A DNA stretch of 28,272 nucleotides from Bacteroidota bacterium (GTDB lineage Bacteria; Bacteroidota; Bacteroidia; Bacteroidales; Prolixibacteraceae), in the NCBI GenBank assembly GCA_030632865.1, contig DAOVTY010000004.1:1-28272 (forward strand). Reading direction: 5' to 3'. Below the pieces are notes generated by a model. It was not told the origin of the DNA. It ran no database searches and saw only the letters and a list, made by a program, of their open reading frames with translations. Below are positions 1 to 7,919 of this stretch, piece after piece. The first letter of the stretch is position 1, and each line of letters starts with the position of its first letter. The translations under genes were made by a program, and so were the position numbers.

Positions 1-1
1 A

Positions 2-1918
2 GAAAGTAACGGAGAAACTGCCATTGCAAACGACATCTGCGGAGAAACCATTGCTTGGAGTAATAACTTCGAAATGCTTAGCGACGATTGCGGAGCGACA
101 GGAAGCACAACAGTAATGTTTACTGCTACTGACGAATGTGGAAACTCAAGCAATACAACTGCAACATTCACTATCGAAGATACCGCTCCTCCTGTAATGG
201 AATGCAACCCGTTTACTATCTATCTGAATGAAGATGGTGGATATGAATTGAATGAGCAAGAAATTGCAACAATAACCGGAACTGTAACCGACAACTGTAC
301 ACCGGACGAAGAGATAGATATTAAAATATCTAAAACTACATTCGACTGTACTATAACAGGTTCGACAGATGGCATATCTGTAACAATTACTGCCACCGAT
401 TTATGTGGAAACAGTACAACTTGCCAAGCTATCATTTCTGTAATAGATACTACTTCGCCAATTGCCAACTGTGCCAACATTACAGGTCAGTTAGATGCAA
501 ACAGAAATTTCACAATAACAGTTGATGACGTTAATAATGCCTCAACCGATAATTGCGGAATAGACACAATGTACATCGACAAAGAGAGTTTTTCTTGTGA
601 CAATTTAGGCGAAAACGAAGTAACATTAACCGTAATAGATGTTAGCGGAAATGTTGGAACATGCACTGCAATTGTAACCATTGAGCAAGGCGATGCCGAT
701 TGTGGAACTGCTGAACTAAGGGCGACACCAGATATTCTGACACTAATTGTTTGTCCTGGTGGAAATGTTTCGGGCAACTTGAATTTATTGGAAAACGACT
801 TAGGTATAGGAGAAGAAGGAGTACAAATTTCTACTTCAGAATTACCAGATTATATTGAAGTTAATATAACCAATGGCACTTTGAATTATATAAACGACGA
901 TGCGTCTGCGGCAGTAATTACATTTACATATCAAATATGTCATAATGTAAATACTGAGAATTGCTCTGAGGCTGAAGTTACTATCCAATTATTACTAGAC
1001 TCTGATTGCGATGGCATACCGAATGTTGACGATATTGATGATGACAACGACGGAATACTTGACATTGATGAAGGTTTTGTAGCAAATGGTGAAACAACTA
1101 GAGATAGAGACAACGACGGGATTTTGGATTACTTGGATATAGATTCTGACAATGATGGAATTACCGACAATGAAGAGTGGCAAAGAGAAGGTGAATATAT
1201 TAACCTTTCCGGAAATGATTCAAATGGAAATGGTTGGGACGATGCATACGATAACACTGTAGGTGGAACATATTACGATGCCATTGATACAGATAACGAT
1301 GGATTCCCTGACTATTTAGATCTAAATTCTGACGGTGATGCATGGGATGACAATATTGAAGGATTTGATACTGATTTCAACCAAATTGCTGACATAAATC
1401 CACCAACTACATTTACTGATTCTGACAAAGATGGACTAGATGATATTTATGATACAATTGATGGATGGTCTTATTACGCAAACGCAACAGGAAGTAACGC
1501 AACGTTACAAGACAGTGATAATAATAATATCAGAGACTGGCGAGATCCATTCGAGATAGCACCAGATCCTGTGGATGCAACTAATTGTATAATCCATATA
1601 CCCAACGGATTCTCACCGGGTAATGATGGGAAAAATGATTTCTTTGAAATTGTAATGGATTGCGGAGAAGGCTTTACTACTTTTGGAGAAGAATATCCAA
1701 CTGCGAAAATGCTTATATACAACCGTTGGGGAAATCTTGTTTATGAACAAGTAAACTATGGAAATGAAAGTTTACATGGAGCTGATGCCTGGTGGTATGG
1801 GACATCCCAACACGATTGGACTGTAGGAGATGAAAAAGTTCCGGTTGGAACATACGTTTATATTCTCATTGTAGGAGATGGTAGTGTTGAAAAAGGAACT
1901 GTATTCGTAAACTATTAA
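2..1918 (+). CDS. T9SS type-B sorted adhesin, 3' part (HYR-like and TSP3 repeats)
   Basis: The reading frame is open from base 2, so the gene starts outside the window; the first ATG (74) is internal. About 638 residues are visible. First come Cys-containing HYR/Ig-like repeats, each with a T(D)xCGN motif and an 'I-D-T-x-x-P' boundary (up to about nt 690). A beta-rich segment with 'LLENDLG' follows (about 715-985). Next are Asp/Asn-rich calcium-binding thrombospondin type-3 repeats of the DxDxDGxxD kind (about 1000-1560). Last is a C-terminal domain with 'IPNGFSPGNDG' and 'YNRWGNLVYE', ending 'KGTVFVNY' (1585-1918). That last domain matches the gliding-motility-associated CHU_C / type-B T9SS sorting domain, so the protein is probably exported by T9SS and exposed or released at the cell surface. 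An adhesive or matrix role is inferred from the repeats; no enzymatic domain is visible. porP/sprF follows 22 bp downstream. Confidence 0.88.
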   Translation, partial: ESNGETAIANDICGETIAWSNNFEMLSDDCGATGSTTVMFTATDECGNSSNTTATFTIEDTAPPVMECNPFTIYLNEDGGYELNEQEIATITGTVTDNCTPDEEIDIKISKTTFDCTITGSTDGISVTITATDLCGNSTTCQAIISVIDTTSPIANCANITGQLDANRNFTITVDDVNNASTDNCGIDTMYIDKESFSCDNLGENEVTLTVIDVSGNVGTCTAIVTIEQGDADCGTAELRATPDILTLIVCPGGNVSGNLNLLENDLGIGEEGVQISTSELPDYIEVNITNGTLNYINDDASAAVITFTYQICHNVNTENCSEAEVTIQLLLDSDCDGIPNVDDIDDDNDGILDIDEGFVANGETTRDRDNDGILDYLDIDSDNDGITDNEEWQREGEYINLSGNDSNGNGWDDAYDNTVGGTYYDAIDTDNDGFPDYLDLNSDGDAWDDNIEGFDTDFNQIADINPPTTFTDSDKDGLDDIYDTIDGWSYYANATGSNATLQDSDNNNIRDWRDPFEIAPDPVDATNCIIHIPNGFSPGNDGKNDFFEIVMDCGEGFTTFGEEYPTAKMLIYNRWGNLVYEQVNYGNESLHGADAWWYGTSQHDWTVGDEKVPVGTYVYILIVGDGSVEKGTVFVNY

Positions 1919-1940
1919 TTAACCCATAAATCACAATAAA

Positions 1941-2903
1941 ATGAAAAATTTAATTAACAAATCTCAAGATTTATTCAAGATGAAAAATTGTGCAAAATGG
2001 ATGGTTGGATTAATGCTCTTAATAAGTAGCACTGTTAATGCTCAACAGGAACCAACATATACGCAATACATGTTTAACACGCAAACTATCAACCCGGCAT
2101 ACGCAGGTACCTGGGGCTCAATGGGGTTTATGGTCTTGGCACGCGAGCAATGGACTGGTATTGACAATGCTCCATCAACACAAACCTTATCATTTCAAAC
2201 ATTGCATAAAAATGATAAGGTTGGTTTAGGACTTAATATTATTAACGATAAATTCGGTCTTGAAAAAAGATTTTCAGTGTTTGGCGACTACTCTTATTTA
2301 GTACAAGTTGATGAAGAATTACAATTACGTCTTGGTTTGAAAGTAGGTTTTTCCAGTTATTCGAACAACTTAGGAAGTTATGACGTGATTGATGAAACAG
2401 ACGAGAGATTTTATGGTGAGGTTGGACATAACTTCATGCCCAACTTTGGAATTGGTGCATTTTTGTTTAAAGACAAATTTTATGCGGGTGTTTCTATTCC
2501 AAAAATTGTAAATAACGAGTTTAAAAATGATTACAATAATCTTTCAACTCAAGCAGAAATACGCCACTTCTTCATAATGGGAGGTTATGTTTTTAATTTA
2601 TCTGAAAACATTAAATTTAAACCTACTATGTTAGGGAAATTTACTGCAGGAGCGCCAATGCAATTCGATTTAACTGGTAATTTCTTAATTAGCGAACGTG
2701 TTTGGCTAGGAGCAATGTATCGTACCGGAGATTCTTACGGATTTATTGCACAATGGATAATTAACAAAAAACTCAGATTTGGCTATTCAATAGACTTTGC
2801 TACTTCAGAAATAAGTAGTTATCAAGGCGGAACTCACGAAGTAATGGTTTCTTTAGATATAAAAAGGAAAAAGGATAGTGAAATTAAATCTCGATACTTC
2901 TAA
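1941..2903 (+). CDS. PorP/SprF-family type IX secretion outer-membrane protein
   Basis: 320 residues from the ATG at 1941. The hydrophobic stretch (about residues 19-32) ends in a plausible signal peptidase site, VNA/QQEP. The mature N-terminus has the family pattern 'YTQYMFNTQTINPAYAG', followed by 'REQWTG' and beta-strand-rich sequence typical of the PorP/SprF family. These proteins sit in the outer membrane and are usually paired with one large CHU_C-type substrate, which they help secrete or retain. The adhesin gene 22 bp upstream fits that pairing and suggests co-transcription. An alternative ATG at 1980 gives a more conventional short signal peptide, so the true start may be there. No close terminator is seen before the convergent BFD gene. 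Confidence 0.88.
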   Translation: MKNLINKSQDLFKMKNCAKWMVGLMLLISSTVNAQQEPTYTQYMFNTQTINPAYAGTWGSMGFMVLAREQWTGIDNAPSTQTLSFQTLHKNDKVGLGLNIINDKFGLEKRFSVFGDYSYLVQVDEELQLRLGLKVGFSSYSNNLGSYDVIDETDERFYGEVGHNFMPNFGIGAFLFKDKFYAGVSIPKIVNNEFKNDYNNLSTQAEIRHFFIMGGYVFNLSENIKFKPTMLGKFTAGAPMQFDLTGNFLISERVWLGAMYRTGDSYGFIAQWIINKKLRFGYSIDFATSEISSYQGGTHEVMVSLDIKRKKDSEIKSRYF

Positions 2904-2926
2904 AATTAAGTATAAAAATATCTTGA

Positions 2927-3139
2927 TTACCCAAGGTTCAGCGTTGTTTGCTGGTCTTTGGGTTTTTCTTTTAAATATGCATTAACAATTTCGTCAATAA
3001 CAGGTAAGCATCTACCGCACGAAGTTCCTGCCCCGGTAATTTGTTGAATGCTTGTAGTTGAATTTGCTCCTTTTTTAAGAGCTGAAAGAATCTCTTTTTC
3101 ATCAACAAAATTACACAAACAAACCAATCTACTCGCCAT
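2927..3139 (-). CDS. BFD-like [2Fe-2S]-binding protein
   Basis: 70 residues with four cysteines in the arrangement C7-x-C9 ... C41-x2-C44, the pattern of the bacterioferritin-associated ferredoxin-like (BFD) domain. The domain is a small helical fold that binds a [2Fe-2S] cluster. It occurs alone (Bfd, which helps release iron from bacterioferritin) or inside larger redox proteins such as nitrite reductases. Here it is a free-standing cytoplasmic protein with no bacterioferritin gene nearby, so its partner is unknown. It lies 57 bp downstream of murI on the same strand and could be the last gene of that unit. Family assignment is firm; the role in iron or redox metabolism is inference. Confidence 0.8.
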   Translation of the reverse strand: MASRLVCLCNFVDEKEILSALKKGANSTTSIQQITGAGTSCGRCLPVIDEIVNAYLKEKPKDQQTTLNLG

Positions 3140-3196
3140 TACTTTATATTATATATTTGATTGAAAAAAAACGAAAAAAATAATAATTATATATTT

Positions 3197-4024
3197 TTAG
3201 AAATGTATTTTTTGAGCCTTTACATTTCTACCAAGAAAAAGAGAAGCCTTGCCTTCAAAAATATCTACCGATTCTGTAGTTTGAAATTTAATATCGCCAC
3301 TCTTGGTTAGTTTATCTTCTATCTCTGAATGTCGTTCTAAGTAATCAATTAATTTCTCGGCAACAATTTGCCCTTGTTCCAAGATTTCTATATTATTGGG
3401 AACATATTTACGAATTATTTTAGCGAGTAACGGATAATGTGTACAACCCAAAATTAGAGTATCAATATTTTTATCTTTATCAAGAATTATATCGATGTTT
3501 TTCTTAATAAAAAAGTCGGCTCCTTCGGTTTCAATTTCGTTGTTTTCAACAATTGGCACCCACATTGGACACGCCTCCTGAACAACTGATTTTACATTTC
3601 CTCCAGACCATTTTTTTAATTCAATTGGATAAGATTCTGAAACTACAGTTCCAACAGTTCCTAAAATACCAACATGCCCATTTTTAGTAATTTCAGCTAC
3701 TTTCTCAACACTTGGGCGAATTACGCCAAGCACTCTTTTTTCAGGTGCAATTTTGGGTAAATCGAGTTGTTGAATATTGCGAAGTGCTTTTGCAGATGCA
3801 GTATTACAAGCGATTATTACCAATGGGCAATTCTGGTTAAAAAGATATTTTACCGCTTCCAATGTGTATTCGTAAACAACATCGAAAGACCGTGTTCCAT
3901 ATGGAGTTCTGGCATTATCTCCCAAATATAAAAAATCATGATTTGGCAACGCTTTTTCCAGAGCTTTTAAAACAGTAAGCCCGCCATATCCTGAATCAAA
4001 AACACCGATTGGAGCATTCATCAT
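3197..4024 (-). CDS. murI: Glutamate racemase
   Basis: 275 residues, close to the usual length of about 265-275. Converts L-glutamate to D-glutamate for peptidoglycan in the cytoplasm. Visible signatures: N-terminal 'GVFDSGYGGLTVL' with Asp10, 'LGDNARTPYG', the first catalytic Cys73 in 'ACNTASA', and the second, Cys194, in 'GCTHYPLL' with His196. All are the expected two-cysteine, cofactor-independent racemase residues. The start codon is one of two adjacent ATGs (4024 or 4021). The gene begins 11 bp after the glycogen synthase stop codon on the same strand, so the two are probably co-transcribed although functionally unrelated. Confidence 0.95.
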   Translation of the reverse strand: MMNAPIGVFDSGYGGLTVLKALEKALPNHDFLYLGDNARTPYGTRSFDVVYEYTLEAVKYLFNQNCPLVIIACNTASAKALRNIQQLDLPKIAPEKRVLGVIRPSVEKVAEITKNGHVGILGTVGTVVSESYPIELKKWSGGNVKSVVQEACPMWVPIVENNEIETEGADFFIKKNIDIILDKDKNIDTLILGCTHYPLLAKIIRKYVPNNIEILEQGQIVAEKLIDYLERHSEIEDKLTKSGDIKFQTTESVDIFEGKASLFLGRNVKAQKIHF

Positions 4025-4035
4025 TAACTAAATAT

Positions 4036-5880
4036 TTACCGTTCAACAACCATTCTATATGCCTCATCATAATAACGTCCTAAATTAGACCAATCGAAAT
4101 GCAACGACGACTCCTCACATTTATATCTAAATGCAATTCTATCGCGCCGCGTCAATTTTACAAATTCAAACATCATATTTGCCATATCCTCAGCAGTTTG
4201 ATTAAAATCTCTACCACGACGCTTAATAATAAACATCCCTTTCTCTTCGTAATCATCAATTTCATTAACAACATAATCGCCAAATCCAGCCATGTCGCTA
4301 GTTATCGATGGTAATCCACTAGCCAAACATTCTAACGGTGTATAACCCCATGGTTCGTACATACTTGGGAAAATTCCTAAATGACAACCCCTTACAAATT
4401 GAGTATAATCCATTTTAAACAATGGATTTGACGTGGAAATAAAATCAGGATGATAGACGATTTTCACTTTATCGTGCCTATTATTCACCAAATTAGATGT
4501 ACGCAAAAAATTAAGGATATCATCTTTTTTATCATCTTTTAATGTATGCGTTACAACTTTTGGAAGTTGATGTGTTTTCCAACTTTGTATATTACGTCTT
4601 AATTTCAAGCGCAAATAATCGTCAACCATATCTCTCAAATCAGGAAACTCGTATGTTCCTTCAGCCGAGGTAATGTGTGTGTATAATCTTTTCCCAACCT
4701 GCTCCTTAATTTCTTCACAAACCAATCTAACATCTTCTATTTGCGCCTTCGATTGCAAGACTTCCGGATTAAACGAATAAAATGGCTGGCGCGTAATAAA
4801 AAATGTAACAATAGTCATGTCTATATTTGCCTGTTGCAATTTGTAATTTAACTTCGCCAATGCCTCAAGAGTTAGGTCATATCCTTTATTTTGATATTCA
4901 TATCTACCTGATGTAAAAAAGTAAAGAGTTTTATCCAATTCAAATGGATAGCTCTGAAAAAAATGCCCCATTACAAAATTATGAATTTGCTCTTTAATCT
5001 GAACATGCTGATTTTGAATTTGGTGCAACGCTTCAAACCTTTCAATATTCAATCCGTTCGGAAGTAATAAATCTGGTGTTCGCCCCAATAAATGGGTGCA
5101 TTCAAGTCCAGTAATTTTGCTTACCGTTGTAAAAATATGCGAACCATGTGCTGATGCCCGCTCAATTTCTGCAATTGGTTTTACATTAAATCTAACAGCT
5201 TCTTCTTCCCAGTTATAAAATGGTAAATGCTCATAAAACTCAGGATCATTCATTGCTAAATATCTTCCCAACAATGTAGCATGAGTTGTAAAAATTATTT
5301 TAATATTTAAATTAAATTTTCTTATTCCAGGTATCGGTAACCCCGACATCCACTCATGAAAATGGGCAATTACAGGTTTATTTAAAAAGCCAGAAAAGCT
5401 TAAATAATGAAAGAACTCTAAAACCTGATATCCGAAAGCTGCTACCTGATTTAGGAGATCATCTTTTTCATCTAACGTAATATTATAATTATCCCTGAGG
5501 TTTTGTCTGATTTCACTCAGTTTATCAAAAACAGAATATGGATTAAAAAGAACAACATTTGGTCGCCCGGAAACAATCCACTGCCCGTAATGAACATCAA
5601 AGCCACGCTCCTGCAATTTAAGTACTGCTTTCCCAATGGGTGTTGAATAATCTGTTGCCTCGTCAAAATGTGCGTCTGCCTGTTCTTGAAAGTATGGCCC
5701 AATTAAACAATAATTATCCTTGCCCCATTTTTCTATTACCGAAGGAACTTTTGATCTAATAACTGTATATATTCCACCAACCTGATTACAAACTTCCCAG
5801 GCAGTTTCAAATAAAAATGTATTTTCAGGAATACCTGATTTAGTTTCCGTTTTACTCTTTTTTGTGCTTGTTTCAGCCAT
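4036..5880 (-). CDS. Glycogen synthase, GT3 (eukaryotic-like) family
   Basis: 614 residues. Starts with a Lys/Thr/Ser-rich tail (1-16), then 'FETAWEVCNQVGGIYTVIRSK' (about 24-44), which is the hallmark start of GT3 glycogen synthases of animals and fungi, not of the bacterial GlgA (GT5) family. Other marks: 'HFHEW' at 173-177 and the C-terminal nucleotide-sugar site 'EPWGYTPLE' near residue 507, which holds the E-x7-E motif. It adds glucose from a nucleotide sugar to the non-reducing ends of glycogen. Eukaryotic GT3 enzymes use UDP-glucose; the donor used here cannot be read from the sequence. Shorter than animal enzymes (about 700 residues), lacking their regulatory C-terminal tail. First gene of a probable unit with murI. 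Confidence 0.92.
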   Translation of the reverse strand: MAETSTKKSKTETKSGIPENTFLFETAWEVCNQVGGIYTVIRSKVPSVIEKWGKDNYCLIGPYFQEQADAHFDEATDYSTPIGKAVLKLQERGFDVHYGQWIVSGRPNVVLFNPYSVFDKLSEIRQNLRDNYNITLDEKDDLLNQVAAFGYQVLEFFHYLSFSGFLNKPVIAHFHEWMSGLPIPGIRKFNLNIKIIFTTHATLLGRYLAMNDPEFYEHLPFYNWEEEAVRFNVKPIAEIERASAHGSHIFTTVSKITGLECTHLLGRTPDLLLPNGLNIERFEALHQIQNQHVQIKEQIHNFVMGHFFQSYPFELDKTLYFFTSGRYEYQNKGYDLTLEALAKLNYKLQQANIDMTIVTFFITRQPFYSFNPEVLQSKAQIEDVRLVCEEIKEQVGKRLYTHITSAEGTYEFPDLRDMVDDYLRLKLRRNIQSWKTHQLPKVVTHTLKDDKKDDILNFLRTSNLVNNRHDKVKIVYHPDFISTSNPLFKMDYTQFVRGCHLGIFPSMYEPWGYTPLECLASGLPSITSDMAGFGDYVVNEIDDYEEKGMFIIKRRGRDFNQTAEDMANMMFEFVKLTRRDRIAFRYKCEESSLHFDWSNLGRYYDEAYRMVVER

Positions 5881-6014
5881 AATAATTCAACTTATTTCAA
5901 AATAATTTGCACTAAATATAAGTACTAATCACAATCATTCCAAAATAAAAACTGGACTAAGATTATAAATTATATAATTTGGGTTTTATGAAACGAAAAA
6001 TGAATTAATACATT

Positions 6015-6818
6015 TTAATCCGGAATTTCGTTTTCTCCAGCTACATAACCAAAATTAGCAAGAATTCCACCATCGACATAAAGTACATGACCGTTAACAA
6101 AATTGCTAGCTTTTGATGCTAAAAAGAGTGCTGCATTACCAACATCTTCGGGCTCTCCCCAACGATTTGCAGGAGTACGTGTCATAACCAAATCATTAAA
6201 TGGATGATTACCTTCTCTAATTGCAGCTGTTTGTGAAGTTGCTATATAACCAGGACCGATACCATTAATCTGAAGATTATATTTAGCCCACTCGCAAGTC
6301 ATGTTAGCAGTTAATAATTTTAATCCGCCCTTAGCTGATGCGTATGCAGAAACAGAATTACGTCCGTAAACACTCATCATAGAACACATATTTATAATTT
6401 TACCTGAACGCTTTTTAATCATTTTAGGAGCAACTCTTTTCGCAACAATTAATGGAGCAACAAGATCGACATCTATAACTTGTTTAAAATCTGAAATAGG
6501 CATATCGAGAATTGGAATACGTTTTATAATTCCAGCATTATTTACTAAAATTTCAATATCGCCAACTTCTTTTTCAATCTTAGAAATTCCTCGGTCAACA
6601 TCGGCCTCATCAGTTACATCAAATTTTATTGCAAATACTTTAACACCAACTTTAGCGTATTCTGCGTTACACTCTTCAAGTTTTGCTTCAGAAATATCAT
6701 TAACACAAATTTTTGCACCCGCCTGCCCAAGTACTTTGCCAATTGCCATTCCTATACCATGGGTTCCTCCGGTAATAAGTGCAACTTGTCCTTCTAAGTT
6801 AAATAATTCGTTTATCAT
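6015..6818 (-). CDS. kduD: SDR dehydrogenase, KduD / gluconate 5-dehydrogenase type
   Basis: 267-residue classical short-chain dehydrogenase. The NAD(P)-binding motif is T17-G-G-T-H-G-I-G24, NNAG is at 93-96, and the catalytic set is Ser146, Tyr159 and Lys163 (YxxxK). The C-terminal part has 'GPGYIATSQT' and 'YVDGGILA'. Lying downstream of kduI on the same strand, it is best read as 2-dehydro-3-deoxy-D-gluconate 5-dehydrogenase. That enzyme reduces the product of KduI to 2-keto-3-deoxygluconate. Sequences of this type in Bacteroidota are often called gluconate 5-dehydrogenase; substrate choice between the two cannot be settled from motifs. The 136-bp gap from kduI holds a TACT-rich quasi-repeat but no clear promoter or terminator. 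Confidence 0.85.
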   Translation of the reverse strand: MINELFNLEGQVALITGGTHGIGMAIGKVLGQAGAKICVNDISEAKLEECNAEYAKVGVKVFAIKFDVTDEADVDRGISKIEKEVGDIEILVNNAGIIKRIPILDMPISDFKQVIDVDLVAPLIVAKRVAPKMIKKRSGKIINMCSMMSVYGRNSVSAYASAKGGLKLLTANMTCEWAKYNLQINGIGPGYIATSQTAAIREGNHPFNDLVMTRTPANRWGEPEDVGNAALFLASKASNFVNGHVLYVDGGILANFGYVAGENEIPD

Positions 6819-6954
6819 TTTTTATTTTTTTAGTTTATAGATTTTAGTCCAGAGCAGTTCGTAAAAAATTAAATTCACAATTTAACTCACTACTTAAAAT
6901 CCATGTACTCGTTACTAAATTCTTACTCCTTTGTACTTTCTACTTCTTTACTTC

Positions 6955-7797
6955 CTATTTCAATCCTGTAGGTTGAATAATATCCATATCTGTATAATCA
7001 AGATTTTCGCCAGCCATTCCCCAAATAAAAATATAGTTTGAAGTTCCGGCTGCAGAGTGAATAGACCAACTTGGAGAAATCACAGCTTGCTCGTTTTGTA
7101 ACCAAATATGTCGGGTTTCGTCGGGCTGTCCCATAAAATGGCAAACAGTCTGTCCATCAGGCACATCAAAATAAAAATAAACCTCGTTACGGCGACTATG
7201 CAAATGTGCCGGCATCGTATTCCAAACACTTCCTGTCTTTAACTCTGTCATTCCCATTTGTAACTGGCAGGTTTCAACTACACCATTAATAAGAAGTTGA
7301 TTTATATCTCTCTCATTCGATGTTTCCATTGCTCCCAAATGAAGCACATTTGCATCACCCAAAGTAACTTGCTTCGTTGGAAACTTCTTATGTGCAGGTG
7401 CTGAATTAATATAAAAATGTGCAGGTTTCGCAGCATCTTCCGATTTAAAAATCACCTCCTTACTTCCTTTTCCAATGTAAATTGCATCTTTAAAAGCCAA
7501 TTTATATTCTGTTCCATCAACCACAACAGAACCGGCTCCGGCAACGTTAATAACACCTACTTCACGTCGTTCGCAAAAATATTCTGCTTTTAACGGATCT
7601 ATCGTTTCCAATAATAAATCACTGTCAATAGGAACTGCTCCTCCAACAATATAACGCTCGGCTAAAGAATATACTAAACGGATATTTCCTGCATCCATCA
7701 ATTTTTCAACTAAAAATTCTTTTCTAATTCTATCCGTTCCATAAGTTTTAAAATCCTCAGGATGATAACTGTACCTCTCTTCGTAAATAGTTGCCAT
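6955..7797 (-). CDS. kduI: 4-deoxy-L-threo-5-hexosulose-uronate ketol-isomerase
   Basis: 280 residues, the normal length for KduI (5-dehydro-4-deoxy-D-glucuronate isomerase). It isomerises the rearranged unsaturated uronate released by pectate, alginate-like or glycosaminoglycan lyases and unsaturated glucuronyl hydrolases. The zinc-binding cupin set is present: His198, His200 and Glu205 in 'HLHSRRNEVYF', and His247 in 'SIHSAAGTSNYIFIWGM'. N-terminal 'YSYHPEDFKTYGTDRIR' is typical. Cytoplasmic. The gene is divergent from a LacI-type regulator and preceded by a promoter overlapping a palindromic operator. kdgK and kdgA, needed for the following steps, are not in the window. Confidence 0.95.
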   Translation of the reverse strand: MATIYEERYSYHPEDFKTYGTDRIRKEFLVEKLMDAGNIRLVYSLAERYIVGGAVPIDSDLLLETIDPLKAEYFCERREVGVINVAGAGSVVVDGTEYKLAFKDAIYIGKGSKEVIFKSEDAAKPAHFYINSAPAHKKFPTKQVTLGDANVLHLGAMETSNERDINQLLINGVVETCQLQMGMTELKTGSVWNTMPAHLHSRRNEVYFYFDVPDGQTVCHFMGQPDETRHIWLQNEQAVISPSWSIHSAAGTSNYIFIWGMAGENLDYTDMDIIQPTGLK

Positions 7798-7835
7798 AAT
7801 ATTTTATTTTTAAATTTTTTACTGATAATATGCAA

Positions 7836-7866
7836 CAAATTTAATAACATTTGCTCAAAACTGCAA
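7836..7866 (-). promoter_or_regulatory. Predicted kduI promoter
   Basis: On the minus strand TAAATTTG (7843 to 7836) matches the Bacteroidota -7 consensus TAnnTTTG exactly. A TTG (7866 to 7864) lies 20 bp upstream as a -33 element. The TTG is part of the 14-bp palindrome. The transcript would have a leader of roughly 30 bases before the kduI ATG. Predicted from consensus only. Confidence 0.5.
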
Positions 7867-7875
7867 TCGATTGCA
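7862..7875. promoter_or_regulatory. Palindromic LacI-type operator between kduI and lacI-family gene
   Basis: TGCAATCGATTGCA is a perfect 14-bp palindrome with a central CG, the form expected for LacI/CcpA-family operators. It sits in the 122-bp divergent region and covers the predicted -33 elements of both promoters, so one bound repressor dimer could shut off kduI-kduD and its own gene. Binding by the adjacent regulator is inferred. Confidence 0.7.
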
Positions 7876-7900
7876 CAAATAAAAATATTTATTAACTTCG
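7871..7900 (+). promoter_or_regulatory. Predicted promoter of the LacI-family gene
   Basis: TTG (7871-7873, inside the palindrome), then 19 bp, then TAACTTCG (7893-7900), which fits TAnnTTTG at all but one position. The leader to the TTG start codon at 7920 would be about 15 bases. Weaker than the kduI promoter. Confidence 0.35.
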
Positions 7901-7919
7901 TATTATAAAATACACATAA

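Noticed and set aside
2904..2945. Possible terminator between porP/sprF and the BFD gene
   Set aside because: The only stem I find (CTTG/CAAG around the BFD stop) is 4 bp long; too weak to list.
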